Positions 41,677 through 50,026 of a stretch of DNA of 64,000 nucleotides are shown piece by piece. Origin of the DNA: CALGKJ01 sp049322695 (GTDB lineage Bacteria; Bacillota; Clostridia; Lutisporales; Lutisporaceae); assembly GCA_049322695.1 (NCBI GenBank), contig JBMORW010000046.1:62001-126000 (forward strand), read 5' to 3'. How positions within the stretch are numbered: the stretch's first letter is position 1; each line of letters opens with the position of its first letter. A program made the position numbers and the translations under genes. The notes beneath the pieces were generated by a model. The model saw only the letters and a program-made list of their open reading frames with translations, made no database searches and was not told the DNA's origin.

Positions 41677-43086
41677 ATGAAAAGGCTTACTCTGGGAAGA
41701 AAGCTTGCTTTTGCAGCTTGTGATGTGCTTGGCGGCGGGGCTTTCAATATAATTAACTTTCTATATCCTGTCTTCCTGGCACTCACGGTAGGGCTCTCGG
41801 CATATTGGATCAGTGTAATCATGCTGGTAACAAGAATCTGGGATGCAGTTAATGACCCGCTCATGGGACAAATATCCGATGCTACCAGCAGCCGCTTTGG
41901 GAAACGGCGTATTTACATGGTCGCAGGTGCTCCGTTTATTTTGATTGCTATGGTCTTTATGTTTTATCCGTATTCATTTTCTTCTATGACAGCCCGTGCT
42001 ATTGCTGTATTGGTATCCTATGTTTCTTTTACGATGATACAGACTGTAATCATGGTACCATATTATTCCTTATCCTCAGAAATATCAAGCGATTATCAGG
42101 AGCGTGCTTCAGCAAATTCCTGGAGGCTGGGCTTTAGCATCTTTTCATCCATTATTTGTGTTTCAGTGCCGGGTTTAATCGTCAACAGGTACGAGGGGGG
42201 CAAGGGTTATATTATAATGGGTTTAATCTTTGGTACTATATTTGCCGTCTGCGTGCTGATTACAGGACTGTTTGCAAAGGAGGAGATTAAAACGCCTCCG
42301 GCTAAGGAAAAATTCAGTTTGAAGCCATTTTACAGATTGCTTAAGCTAAGTGCATTTCGCCAATTTCTGACCATGTTTGTTATGCTTCAAATCACTATGG
42401 TAATAATGAGCGGATTATTTTTCTTCTACATAGATTTCTATATTTGTCGCGATGCCACAGCGGCAGGACAAGCCAACCTGCTGGGGATGATAGCTGCAGC
42501 AGGTATGTTCTCTGTTCAGATTGTTGCACTGCCTTTTTATTTATGGCTTATAAAAAAGATTGGAAAAACTGCCGCCTACCGTTTTGGAGCAGTTATTTGG
42601 ATTCTGTCCGGATTTGTGTTGTTTTTACTTAAGCCTGGTGCTCCTGACTGGCAGATTATTGTGCTGGGAATAGTTATGGGTTTTGGTATCAGCGGACCGG
42701 GGCTTGTTCCTCATACGATGCTGGGTGACGTAGGAGATGCAGTTCAGCTGGTTTTTGGAGAACGCTTTGACGGTGCGATGGGAGGGTTTGTTAATTTTCT
42801 AAGCAAGGTCTCACAAGCTGTCGGTATATCCCTTACAATGGCAGTGCTAGGATACTATGGTTTTACTCAGGCTGAGCCCGGACAAGCTGTTCTTTTACAA
42901 CCGGAGGCAGCACAGAATGCAATTCGAGTGTTTATGTCCTTTGCTCCTCTGGTATTTATGGGACTGGGCAGTCTAATCTCTTATAAATATAAGATATCTG
43001 CTTCAAAGCAGAAGGAAATCAGACACGCAATTGAAAGCAACAATAGGCCTTCATTACTTTTGAAGGAGCTGGTAGATAATGCGTAA
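41677..43086 (+). CDS. GPH-family sugar:cation symporter (MFS)
   Basis: The start at 41677 (MKRLTLGRKLAFAACDVLGG) is preferred. GGAGG lies 12 bases upstream. The 469-residue membrane protein has twelve predicted helices and the GPH signature in loop 2-3, DAVNDPLMGQISDATSSRFG-KRR. The family imports glycosides, pentosides or hexuronides with H+ or Na+. It overlaps by eight bases the following acyltransferase gene, an odd pairing that suggests export or import of a lipid-linked sugar, but this is speculation. Confidence 0.82.
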   Translation: MKRLTLGRKLAFAACDVLGGGAFNIINFLYPVFLALTVGLSAYWISVIMLVTRIWDAVNDPLMGQISDATSSRFGKRRIYMVAGAPFILIAMVFMFYPYSFSSMTARAIAVLVSYVSFTMIQTVIMVPYYSLSSEISSDYQERASANSWRLGFSIFSSIICVSVPGLIVNRYEGGKGYIIMGLIFGTIFAVCVLITGLFAKEEIKTPPAKEKFSLKPFYRLLKLSAFRQFLTMFVMLQITMVIMSGLFFFYIDFYICRDATAAGQANLLGMIAAAGMFSVQIVALPFYLWLIKKIGKTAAYRFGAVIWILSGFVLFLLKPGAPDWQIIVLGIVMGFGISGPGLVPHTMLGDVGDAVQLVFGERFDGAMGGFVNFLSKVSQAVGISLTMAVLGYYGFTQAEPGQAVLLQPEAAQNAIRVFMSFAPLVFMGLGSLISYKYKISASKQKEIRHAIESNNRPSLLLKELVDNA

Positions 43087-44296
43087 AAGGGATAAAAAGT
43101 TAAGGGAAAAAAGAGCAAATCCACTGGTATATTTAGTTTTTGGGGGTATTGTTGCACTGTATGCGAAAGTGTTCAAAAAGCAAAGAGTAAAGACTTCTTT
43201 ACCCAGGGACTTGAAGGCTCCATTTATCATAGTGGGTAATCATAGTAATTTTTTCGATTTTGTTTATGTCGTAAGGGCTTTTTATCCTCATAGAGTAAAT
43301 TTTGTGGTTGCCAGAAAATACTTTCATTATCCAGTATTAAGCTGGCTTATGAAATTAGCCCATTCAATACCTAAGAGCCTTTTTCAAGCAGATATTGGAA
43401 CTATTGCCGCTATGATGGATATCCTAAAGCAAGGCGGAATCATTGGGGTTTATCCAGAGGGGCAGATTGCAATTCAAGGGATAACTAATTCCAATGGAGA
43501 GGCAATTGCAAAGTTAGTAAAGAAAACAGAAGTACCCGTAGTAAGGGTATTAACCGGGGGGGCTTATTTTTGTGATCCTCCGTGGGCAAGAAGCTCAAGA
43601 AAAGGTTATATTGAAAGCCGTATAGACATCGCTGTAACAGCAGAACAAGCCAAAAGTCTTTCGATAGATGAAATTTCAGATATAATAAATCATAGCATAT
43701 ACATAGATAACTTTGACTTTCAAAGAATCAATGATTGTAAATATAGAGGCAATAGGCTTGCAGAGGGTCTTGAGAATATTCTATACCTTTGCCCATGCTG
43801 CAAATCTGAGTTCTCAATTGTGACCAAGGATAGTGAGATTATATGTGAGATATGCGGGGAAAAAGCATATTTTGGTATAGACGGTCACTTATTATGGGAA
43901 AAGAAAAGGTATTTTTCTCACATCGGAGAATGGCACTATTGGCAGCTGGAGCATGAAAAAACAATAATTGAAGAAAATCAAAATTTTACTGTCTCTGAGC
44001 CTGTTGAGCTGGCAATGCTAAAGGAAAAGGGAAATGGTATAGAAGCTGTAGGCAAGGGTATTTTTACAGCAAAAAGAAATACATATATTTATAATGGAAC
44101 CCTTAAGGGAGAAAAGGTCACTTTGAGTTTTTCTACGTTTTCCATATGCTGTCTGCCTTTTGATTCGGGAAAGAACTTTCAGATATACAGTAAGAATCAA
44201 TTATATGAGTTCAGGCCTGAAAACCCAAAATGGTGCATGAAAATATCAAATATATGTGAGGGATTAAACGGATGCATAAAAAGTGAAGCCGTATAG
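43079..44296 (+). CDS. PlsC-type acyltransferase with C-terminal zinc ribbon
   Basis: The first 220 of 405 residues are a lysophospholipid acyltransferase domain with the HX4D motif in VGNHSNFFDFVYV and the second motif GVYPEGQIAIQG. Residues about 235-270 form a zinc ribbon (CPCCKSEF...CEICGEKAYFG). The last 130 residues are beta-rich and unassigned. PlsC enzymes acylate lysophosphatidic acid at the membrane. The ribbon-containing extension is unusual. Its start lies in the end of the transporter gene, behind GAAGGAGCTGGTAGATA. Confidence 0.8.
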   Translation: MRKRDKKLREKRANPLVYLVFGGIVALYAKVFKKQRVKTSLPRDLKAPFIIVGNHSNFFDFVYVVRAFYPHRVNFVVARKYFHYPVLSWLMKLAHSIPKSLFQADIGTIAAMMDILKQGGIIGVYPEGQIAIQGITNSNGEAIAKLVKKTEVPVVRVLTGGAYFCDPPWARSSRKGYIESRIDIAVTAEQAKSLSIDEISDIINHSIYIDNFDFQRINDCKYRGNRLAEGLENILYLCPCCKSEFSIVTKDSEIICEICGEKAYFGIDGHLLWEKKRYFSHIGEWHYWQLEHEKTIIEENQNFTVSEPVELAMLKEKGNGIEAVGKGIFTAKRNTYIYNGTLKGEKVTLSFSTFSICCLPFDSGKNFQIYSKNQLYEFRPENPKWCMKISNICEGLNGCIKSEAV

Positions 44297-44368
44297 CTTC
44301 ATGCTAATCAAAGGCTTAGCTGTAAGCAAAAACATAAAGGCTTCAACGAAGCCCTATTTACACGAACC

Positions 44369-44560
44369 TCAGCCGCCTTTTGGACTGTGGGAATGCATAC
44401 TATTCTTTGATGTATGGCTGAATATAGATTTACCTTCATATACCTGCTGAATGTCTTTGCTGCTGCACTTGGGGCATTTGATGCTGTCTTTGCTGGAACT
44501 GCTGATAAGCTCGAAAAACTTTTCCCCACAGCTTTTACATCTAAAGTCTAAAAGCGCCAT
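44369..44560 (-). CDS. FmdB-family zinc ribbon protein, second copy
   Basis: The open frame is longer upstream, but ATG 44560 follows GGAAGGAGGGTTAAAG and gives the family start MALLDFRCKSCGEKFFELIS. The 63-residue product has CKSC and CPKC pairs and is close to the protein at 9944-10150, with a His/Ser tail in place of the Cys-rich one. It is convergent with the acyltransferase gene. Confidence 0.85.
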   Translation of the reverse strand: MALLDFRCKSCGEKFFELISSSSKDSIKCPKCSSKDIQQVYEGKSIFSHTSKNSMHSHSPKGG

Positions 44561-44731
44561 CTTTAACCCTCCTTCCAAGATTGCATATACAGATACCCCG
44601 TACGGGTACAGTATTATTATAACATTATAAATAAGAGAAATCAAGCTTATGTGTAGGAGACAAGTTTCGAGTACATAGGTTGTCAAATTATAAAACTGTT
44701 GAAAGTAATTAATATATGAGGAGGGAGTACT

Positions 44732-45289
44732 ATGATAGAGGGCAAAAAAGTAATAATCAGACAGTTGGAATCAGGTGATGAGGAGTTATTTCATAAATGG
44801 AGAAATGATGCTGAAGGGAACTTATACTGTGCCTTCAGGTACGGTTTTTTACTGAGTATGGAGGCTTTTAGGCTGGAGTTAAAAAATCAAATTGAAAGTA
44901 ATGATTTATTTCCAAAGGAAAAGACTTTTATTATCTGTAGAAAAGAGGATTTGACGCCAATAGGTGATATTTCTTATCGAAACTGGGATTACAGAAACAG
45001 AAGTGCTGAATTTGGTATAGAAATAGGAGTAGTAAGCGAGAGATCCAAGGGCTATGGCTATGACGCATTATATAGCTTCATTGAGTATATGTTCAGCTTT
45101 CTGAATCTTAACAAGATTGAACTGACAACTCTGGCTGACAACACCAAGGCACAAAAGCTTTATGAAAAGCTAGGCTTTAAGAAAACAGGAGTTATGAGAG
45201 AAGCAAGCTTCGATAGCAGAACTTGTAATTACATAGATGTTGTATATATGGATTTGCTGAGAAGGGAATGGGATGAAGTTAAGGGATAG
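44732..45289 (+). CDS. RimJ/RimL-type GNAT N-acetyltransferase
   Basis: The 185-residue protein starts after AGGAGGGAGTACT. It has VIIRQLESGDEELFHKWRND, then FGIEIGVVSERSKGYGYDAL with the acetyl-CoA loop, and NTKAQKLYEKLGFKKTGVM. This is the pattern of ribosomal-protein or antibiotic/polyamine acetyltransferases such as RimJ or SpeG. The substrate cannot be told. Single gene. Confidence 0.85.
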   Translation: MIEGKKVIIRQLESGDEELFHKWRNDAEGNLYCAFRYGFLLSMEAFRLELKNQIESNDLFPKEKTFIICRKEDLTPIGDISYRNWDYRNRSAEFGIEIGVVSERSKGYGYDALYSFIEYMFSFLNLNKIELTTLADNTKAQKLYEKLGFKKTGVMREASFDSRTCNYIDVVYMDLLRREWDEVKG

Positions 45290-45431
45290 CTGGGATAGAT
45301 GAAGTTCCGGGTAATAAGATGCTTTTACTTTCAAACATTAAGTCTTAAAATCAGGAATACGTACATATTATAATTTAGCCGCTGAATATGTGAGCATAAT
45401 GTATTCTTAATGAGAGGTATAAATTTGGATT

Positions 45432-46829
45432 ATGAGTATTCATAAAAAAAGACATTTTGAAGGTGGATTTATCCGGAGGATTATTATTGCAGCTGCTTTT
45501 TCGGTATCGGTATATTTGCTTGTTTCACTATTTTTTATCAATCATTGCTTTTTCAATACAGTAATAAATGGAGTAAATGTTTCACTAAAAGCACACATGG
45601 ATGTAGATGAAATTATCAGAGAAAGTGTTAAGGATTATAAGCTGCAGCTTGTTGAAAGAAACGATGAAATAGAAGAAATAACAGGACAAGATATAGACCT
45701 GCAATATAATGAAAAAAACAGTATTTCCAAAGTTTATCGTATGCAGAAATCATATAAATGGATAAGCTCATTACTGAAAAAGCAGAAATATCACGTAAAG
45801 AATTTATTCACCTATGATACAGAAAAGCTGGAAAATGAAATAAAGCGGTTGAATTGCCTGAACAAAACCATTATAGAACCCAGAAATGTAAGTTTTAAAT
45901 ATTCAAACGGTGCTTATGAAGTGATTGAGGAAGTATACGGAAATAAAATAATAAGAGACAGATTAAATGAACTAATAAAAATATGTATATCAAAAGGAAT
46001 AAGCAAACTAAATTTAAGTGAGAATTTCTGTTATGAAAACCCACAATATACCATAAGGTCTGACAAAACTTTAGAGACCAGGAAGCTGCTTGATAAGTAT
46101 GTATCTACAAAGATTTCTTATATATTTGGAGATCAAAAAGAAGTTCTGGATGGAGACATAATAAATAAATGGCTTAGTGTTGATGAAAACTTGGATGTAG
46201 TCATTGATGAGAAAGCAGTTAGGGAATACATTCGAGGACTGGGCAAGAAATATGATACTGTAGGAGCAGTAAGAAAATTCAAAACATCAGTAGGAAAGAT
46301 AGTAGAGGTTAAGGGTGGATACTATGGATGGAAGATAAACCGCGATGCTGAAGCAAAAGCCCTATTTAATTATATAAAATATGGTACAGTTCTGGAAAAG
46401 GAGCCAATATATATACAGAAGGCATTAACCAGGGATAAGGATGATATTGGAAGTACTTATGTAGAAATCAGCATAACAAGGCAGCATTTATGGTTTTATA
46501 AAAATGGAAGGCTTTTAGCCCACGGTGCAGTAGTAACAGGCAATCCCAATAGAGGATATTCTACCGAGACAGGAGTCTATATGCTTAACTATAAAGAGAA
46601 CGGATCGACTTTAAGGGGGCCGGACTATGAAGTTGAAGTAAACTATTGGATGCCTTTTAATGGGAACATAGGAATACATGATGCAAGCTGGAGGTATTCC
46701 TTTGGAGGTGATATTTACAAGAGAAATGGGACACATGGTTGTGTGAATGTCTCTCTATTTTTAGCTAAAAGAATATATGATAATATAGAAGACGGAACTC
46801 CTGTCATTTGCTATGAGGAGCAAGAATAA
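45432..46829 (+). CDS. membrane-anchored L,D-transpeptidase
   Basis: The 465-residue protein has an N-terminal transmembrane helix (about 15-38), two peptidoglycan-binding YoaR-like repeats (about 60-310) and a C-terminal YkuD domain. The catalytic motif is seen in IGIHDASWRYSFGG and THGCVNVSLFLA, where the Cys of HGCVNV attacks. It makes 3-3 cross-links in peptidoglycan or attaches proteins. The ribosome-binding site is weak. It stands alone. Confidence 0.9.
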   Translation: MSIHKKRHFEGGFIRRIIIAAAFSVSVYLLVSLFFINHCFFNTVINGVNVSLKAHMDVDEIIRESVKDYKLQLVERNDEIEEITGQDIDLQYNEKNSISKVYRMQKSYKWISSLLKKQKYHVKNLFTYDTEKLENEIKRLNCLNKTIIEPRNVSFKYSNGAYEVIEEVYGNKIIRDRLNELIKICISKGISKLNLSENFCYENPQYTIRSDKTLETRKLLDKYVSTKISYIFGDQKEVLDGDIINKWLSVDENLDVVIDEKAVREYIRGLGKKYDTVGAVRKFKTSVGKIVEVKGGYYGWKINRDAEAKALFNYIKYGTVLEKEPIYIQKALTRDKDDIGSTYVEISITRQHLWFYKNGRLLAHGAVVTGNPNRGYSTETGVYMLNYKENGSTLRGPDYEVEVNYWMPFNGNIGIHDASWRYSFGGDIYKRNGTHGCVNVSLFLAKRIYDNIEDGTPVICYEEQE

Positions 46830-46916
46830 GAAATGAATACCATAATTTTTTACTTATTGACCATATGGATGTTTTGTAATATACTCACATAGATAAAAAA
46901 AGAAGGCAGGTTCACT

Positions 46917-47540
46917 ATGAAAAGCATAATATTTGATGTTGACGGCACATTATGGGACACAACCGAGGTTGTAGCCAGAGCGTGGAACAGGGCAATTACA
47001 AAGGTTGGCGGAACAGCCGCAGTCATTACAGCACCTATGCTCAAAAAGGAGTTTGGAAAGACCATGGATGTCATAGCGAATAACTTGTTCCATGATGCCT
47101 TACCGGAAAAGAGAGAGCTGATACTGCAGCAGTGCTGCCATTGTGAGCATGAGGACTTGGAAAAAAGCACGGAGGATTTGCTATTTCCCAATGTAAAAGA
47201 AACCATAAGAAAGCTTTCTAAGAAATGCAGCTTATTTATTGTCAGCAACTGTCAGTCCGGCTATATAGAACTCTTTCTAAAAAAGACAGGGCTTGAAAAG
47301 TACATTACGGATTACGAATGCTTCGGAGATACCGGTAAGAATAAAGGTGAAAACATCAAGCTCATCATAGAAAGAAATAAATTGGATGATGCGGTGTATG
47401 TAGGAGATACACAGGGGGATTATGAAGCAACAGTCTTTGCTGGAATCCCCTTTATATATGCAAGCTATGGCTTTGGAAATGCAGAAAAGTACTATCTGTC
47501 TGTCAGTGATATAAAGGAGCTGTTGGATTTGGCAGAATAA
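46917..47540 (+). CDS. HAD-superfamily phosphatase
   Basis: The 207-residue protein begins with HAD motif I IIFDVDGTLWDT. Motif II is LFIVSNCQSGY, motif III lysine lies in TGKNKGENIKLI, and motif IV is VYVGDTQGDYEA. The helical cap between motif I and II puts it with phosphoglycolate-phosphatase-like enzymes. The substrate is not known. A GTGCCTG-type terminator follows at 47587-47655. Confidence 0.85.
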   Translation: MKSIIFDVDGTLWDTTEVVARAWNRAITKVGGTAAVITAPMLKKEFGKTMDVIANNLFHDALPEKRELILQQCCHCEHEDLEKSTEDLLFPNVKETIRKLSKKCSLFIVSNCQSGYIELFLKKTGLEKYITDYECFGDTGKNKGENIKLIIERNKLDDAVYVGDTQGDYEATVFAGIPFIYASYGFGNAEKYYLSVSDIKELLDLAE

Positions 47541-47586
47541 GTGCAGGTATGGAATATCTGATAATAAGCAAGGGACAATTTGAAAC

Positions 47587-47655
47587 AAGTGCCTGGAGAC
47601 AAGTTAATTCAGCTGGGAAGCTGGATGGCTAAGATATCAGGCACTTAACTTTTTT
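47587..47655 (+). terminator. GTGCCTG palindrome acting as terminator
   Basis: AAGTGCCTG (47587-47595) pairs with CAGGCACTT (47638-47646), then AACTTTTTT. It belongs to the same palindrome family as 31338-31402 and 48804-48844. Confidence 0.7.
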
Positions 47656-47754
47656 GTGCAAAAATTGATTCAAAAGTGTTTTTTTATGTTTGCTCTGTTA
47701 TACATGAACTATAATATATATTGGTTTCAATGAGCTTACACGACCACTATTCAT

Positions 47755-48325
47755 ATGATAAATTATAGCTATGATATGAATAGACAGATGCTTGCTAAGC
47801 AAAGCAATATAAAGATTACTGTAAAGACTGATGCAAATCTGAAAGACAAAAAACTTGGTGTTTACTATGTTTCGCCTGATTTAGAAGGAATAATGGAAAT
47901 TGATTATGAAAGGCATAAAGACAGTATCAGTTTTACTCTGCCTGAGCTCCATTATTACGGTGTAGTATCTATAGGGGAAAAGGACAAGTTTAAGGCGAAT
48001 ATGGTATCTTAAGATTGAAGAGCAAAGTAAAGGACTCGGAGACTATTAATGAAGAAATAGAGAAGTTAATAAATACGGCTGAGGAAAAGTTCAATACAAG
48101 AGATTTTCTTGAATCTATTAGCATAGTAGAAGCAGCTTCATACAAGCTTGAGAAAGCAATAACAGAAGTTAATATAAGCACTGCAAAATATGCTGTTGGA
48201 TGGTATGAAAAACCTGGCCGTTTATCAGTTTTTTAAAAGCAATTTCAGTAAGGCTTCACGATATTCAGGAAAAGTGCTGGAATATATATGTGAAGAAAAT
48301 GATGGAAGTCTTGAACATACTTCTT
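47755..48325 (+). pseudogene. decayed gene remnants
   Basis: The first frame (47755-48012) reads KITVKTDANLKDKKLGVYYV, then SPDLEGIMEID and FTLPELHYYGVVSI. This resembles the C-terminal beta domain that follows glycoside hydrolase catalytic domains. It has no start with a ribosome-binding site. The next frame (48015-48236) gives a helical piece, EEIEKLINTAEEKFNTRDFL, and then shifts to KSNFSKASRYSGKVLEYICE before a stop. Several frames in succession without starts indicate the debris of a larger gene. Confidence 0.5.
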
Positions 48326-48333
48326 TATAGGAA

Positions 48334-48780
48334 ATGGTTGCTCAGGACCCAACGGGGGATACTGCCGGTAAGGTAAATGATATAAAGATAATATTTACTG
48401 TAGTATATAAAGATATTTTATTTACTGCTGCAGATATTATTGGAGATAATCCCAATATAAGTTATGAGCTGGATTTTAATAATGATGGATTACATGAAAA
48501 TGTCATTCATTTCAAGCATGATAGAAAAGATGCAGATATTTATAAGTCTACTAAGACGGGTGTTGATGAACTTATTGGGAATATAAAAGTCACTGTCAAT
48601 GAAACTATAGGGCTGATGATACCTGTTGAAAACATAAACAATCCTGACAGCATTTACATCCGAACAGTAACTCGTATGCCTGTATCTGAATCTGAATATG
48701 TTCTTTGCGACCAAACAGATGGTTATTATTCAATACATTTCAAATGGTATAAAAATGTGAAATGTGCTTCGTGTACTTAA
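48334..48780 (+). CDS. hypothetical protein, possibly a remnant
   Basis: The 148-residue frame starts at ATG 48334 with a poor ribosome-binding site. It begins MVAQDPTGDTAGKVNDIKII, and its beta-strand pattern (ELDFNNDGLHENVIHFKHDR) looks like a DOMON/carbohydrate-binding-like domain often at the end of secreted enzymes. Given the debris just upstream it may be the last part of the same dead gene. Confidence 0.4.
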   Translation: MVAQDPTGDTAGKVNDIKIIFTVVYKDILFTAADIIGDNPNISYELDFNNDGLHENVIHFKHDRKDADIYKSTKTGVDELIGNIKVTVNETIGLMIPVENINNPDSIYIRTVTRMPVSESEYVLCDQTDGYYSIHFKWYKNVKCASCT

Positions 48781-48803
48781 GTAGCAGCATGATGATATAT
48801 AGA

Positions 48804-48844
48804 TATAAGTGCCTGGGAAGTGATAATCCTCCCGGGCACTTATA
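48804..48844. terminator. bidirectional terminator, GTGCCTG palindrome family
   Basis: TATAAGTGCC (48804-48813) pairs with GGCACTTATA (48835-48844), with an inner GGGA/TCCC. It lies between convergent genes. Confidence 0.75.
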
Positions 48845-48850
48845 TTACAT

Positions 48851-49735
48851 TTATTCACTTTCTTGGCTAAAGAACTCATACATACCTTCCAAATTGAGTT
48901 GATGGATTCTGTCTATATGTCTGGCGTCCAGATGAGTAATGTCCTCTAAACAATCAGCTACCTCTATTTGTCTTATTTCTTCGATAGTACCGCCTGCTTC
49001 TATTTTTTCTATAACAATTCTTTTCAAGTTGTAAAGGTATTCAAGAGATCTTTCTACTGAAATCTTGGGGTCTATTATATCTCCGTGCCCGGGTATTATT
49101 AAAGAATACTCCTTTTGCTTTATGCTTTCCAATGTAGCTATAAGATCTGTTATATTAACTCCCGGATTTACCATAGGGAGGTAGCAGCTCACCACAACAT
49201 CTCCTGCCACCAATATGTTATCTTTCATTATTTCTACGGATATATGATGATTTTTATAATGACCTTTAGTAACGATGATTTTTAATTTCTTGTCACCCAA
49301 CTGTATTATCTGACCATCCTCAATATTGGAAAACTCATAGGTCTTTGGGATTCCCTTTGACAGCTCTTTAAAATTGCCGACATGGTCTCTGCTAAGATGG
49401 GTCATAATAATACTTTTTATTTCTATTCCGTTTTCCGACACAAATTGCCTGATCAAATCAGCCTCCTGATTCTTGTAACCTGTGTCAATTAAGATTGCTT
49501 CACTTCCTTCAATGATTAAGGCCATATTAACCTTGCATATATCCGGATAATCTCCTGTACTTACTACAATATCATCTGTCACTCTTATCAAACTTGCAGC
49601 TTCTGTGCTTTTTATTGTTGATATGTTGTATTTCTTGAATGTTGGTGCGTTAGAAATATAAATAGATGCTATATAGCTGATTAACAGCATTGACAGGAAG
49701 AGTAATGCAGCTACAGTAAAAATCCTTACACTCAT
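48851..49735 (-). CDS. membrane-anchored metallo-beta-lactamase-fold hydrolase
   Basis: The 294-residue protein has an N-terminal transmembrane helix (VAALLFLSMLLISYIASIYI). Its MBL domain has metal ligands in MTHLSRDHVGN, VTKGHYKNHH, LVAGDVVVS and IIPGHGD. In the first motif Ser-Arg replaces the usual small spacer but the HxHxDH pattern is reduced to HLSRDH, so one zinc site may be changed. It probably faces outside. The substrate is unknown. Confidence 0.8.
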   Translation of the reverse strand: MSVRIFTVAALLFLSMLLISYIASIYISNAPTFKKYNISTIKSTEAASLIRVTDDIVVSTGDYPDICKVNMALIIEGSEAILIDTGYKNQEADLIRQFVSENGIEIKSIIMTHLSRDHVGNFKELSKGIPKTYEFSNIEDGQIIQLGDKKLKIIVTKGHYKNHHISVEIMKDNILVAGDVVVSCYLPMVNPGVNITDLIATLESIKQKEYSLIIPGHGDIIDPKISVERSLEYLYNLKRIVIEKIEAGGTIEEIRQIEVADCLEDITHLDARHIDRIHQLNLEGMYEFFSQESE

Positions 49736-50026
49736 ATCGTTATCCCCCTATTTATATATTAATATTTATATATAAACTTTATCATATAGTAATAGTTTTG
49801 TAAATAAGTACCGGGAGTCAATCCTAAAACATATAAACAGCCAGAAAACATATTTTACATTAGTTGCTTGTATTAATGTTTTAATAATAGAAAAGAGGAA
49901 ATTTATACCATAATGTCGAATGTAAGCTCTGCTTAATAAACTGGTAGTTTTAAATATAGCTTATATACGAAAAACATTGGTAATACAGTATTAGGGGTTA
50001 TTATAACGAATCGGGAGGGGTAAGCA

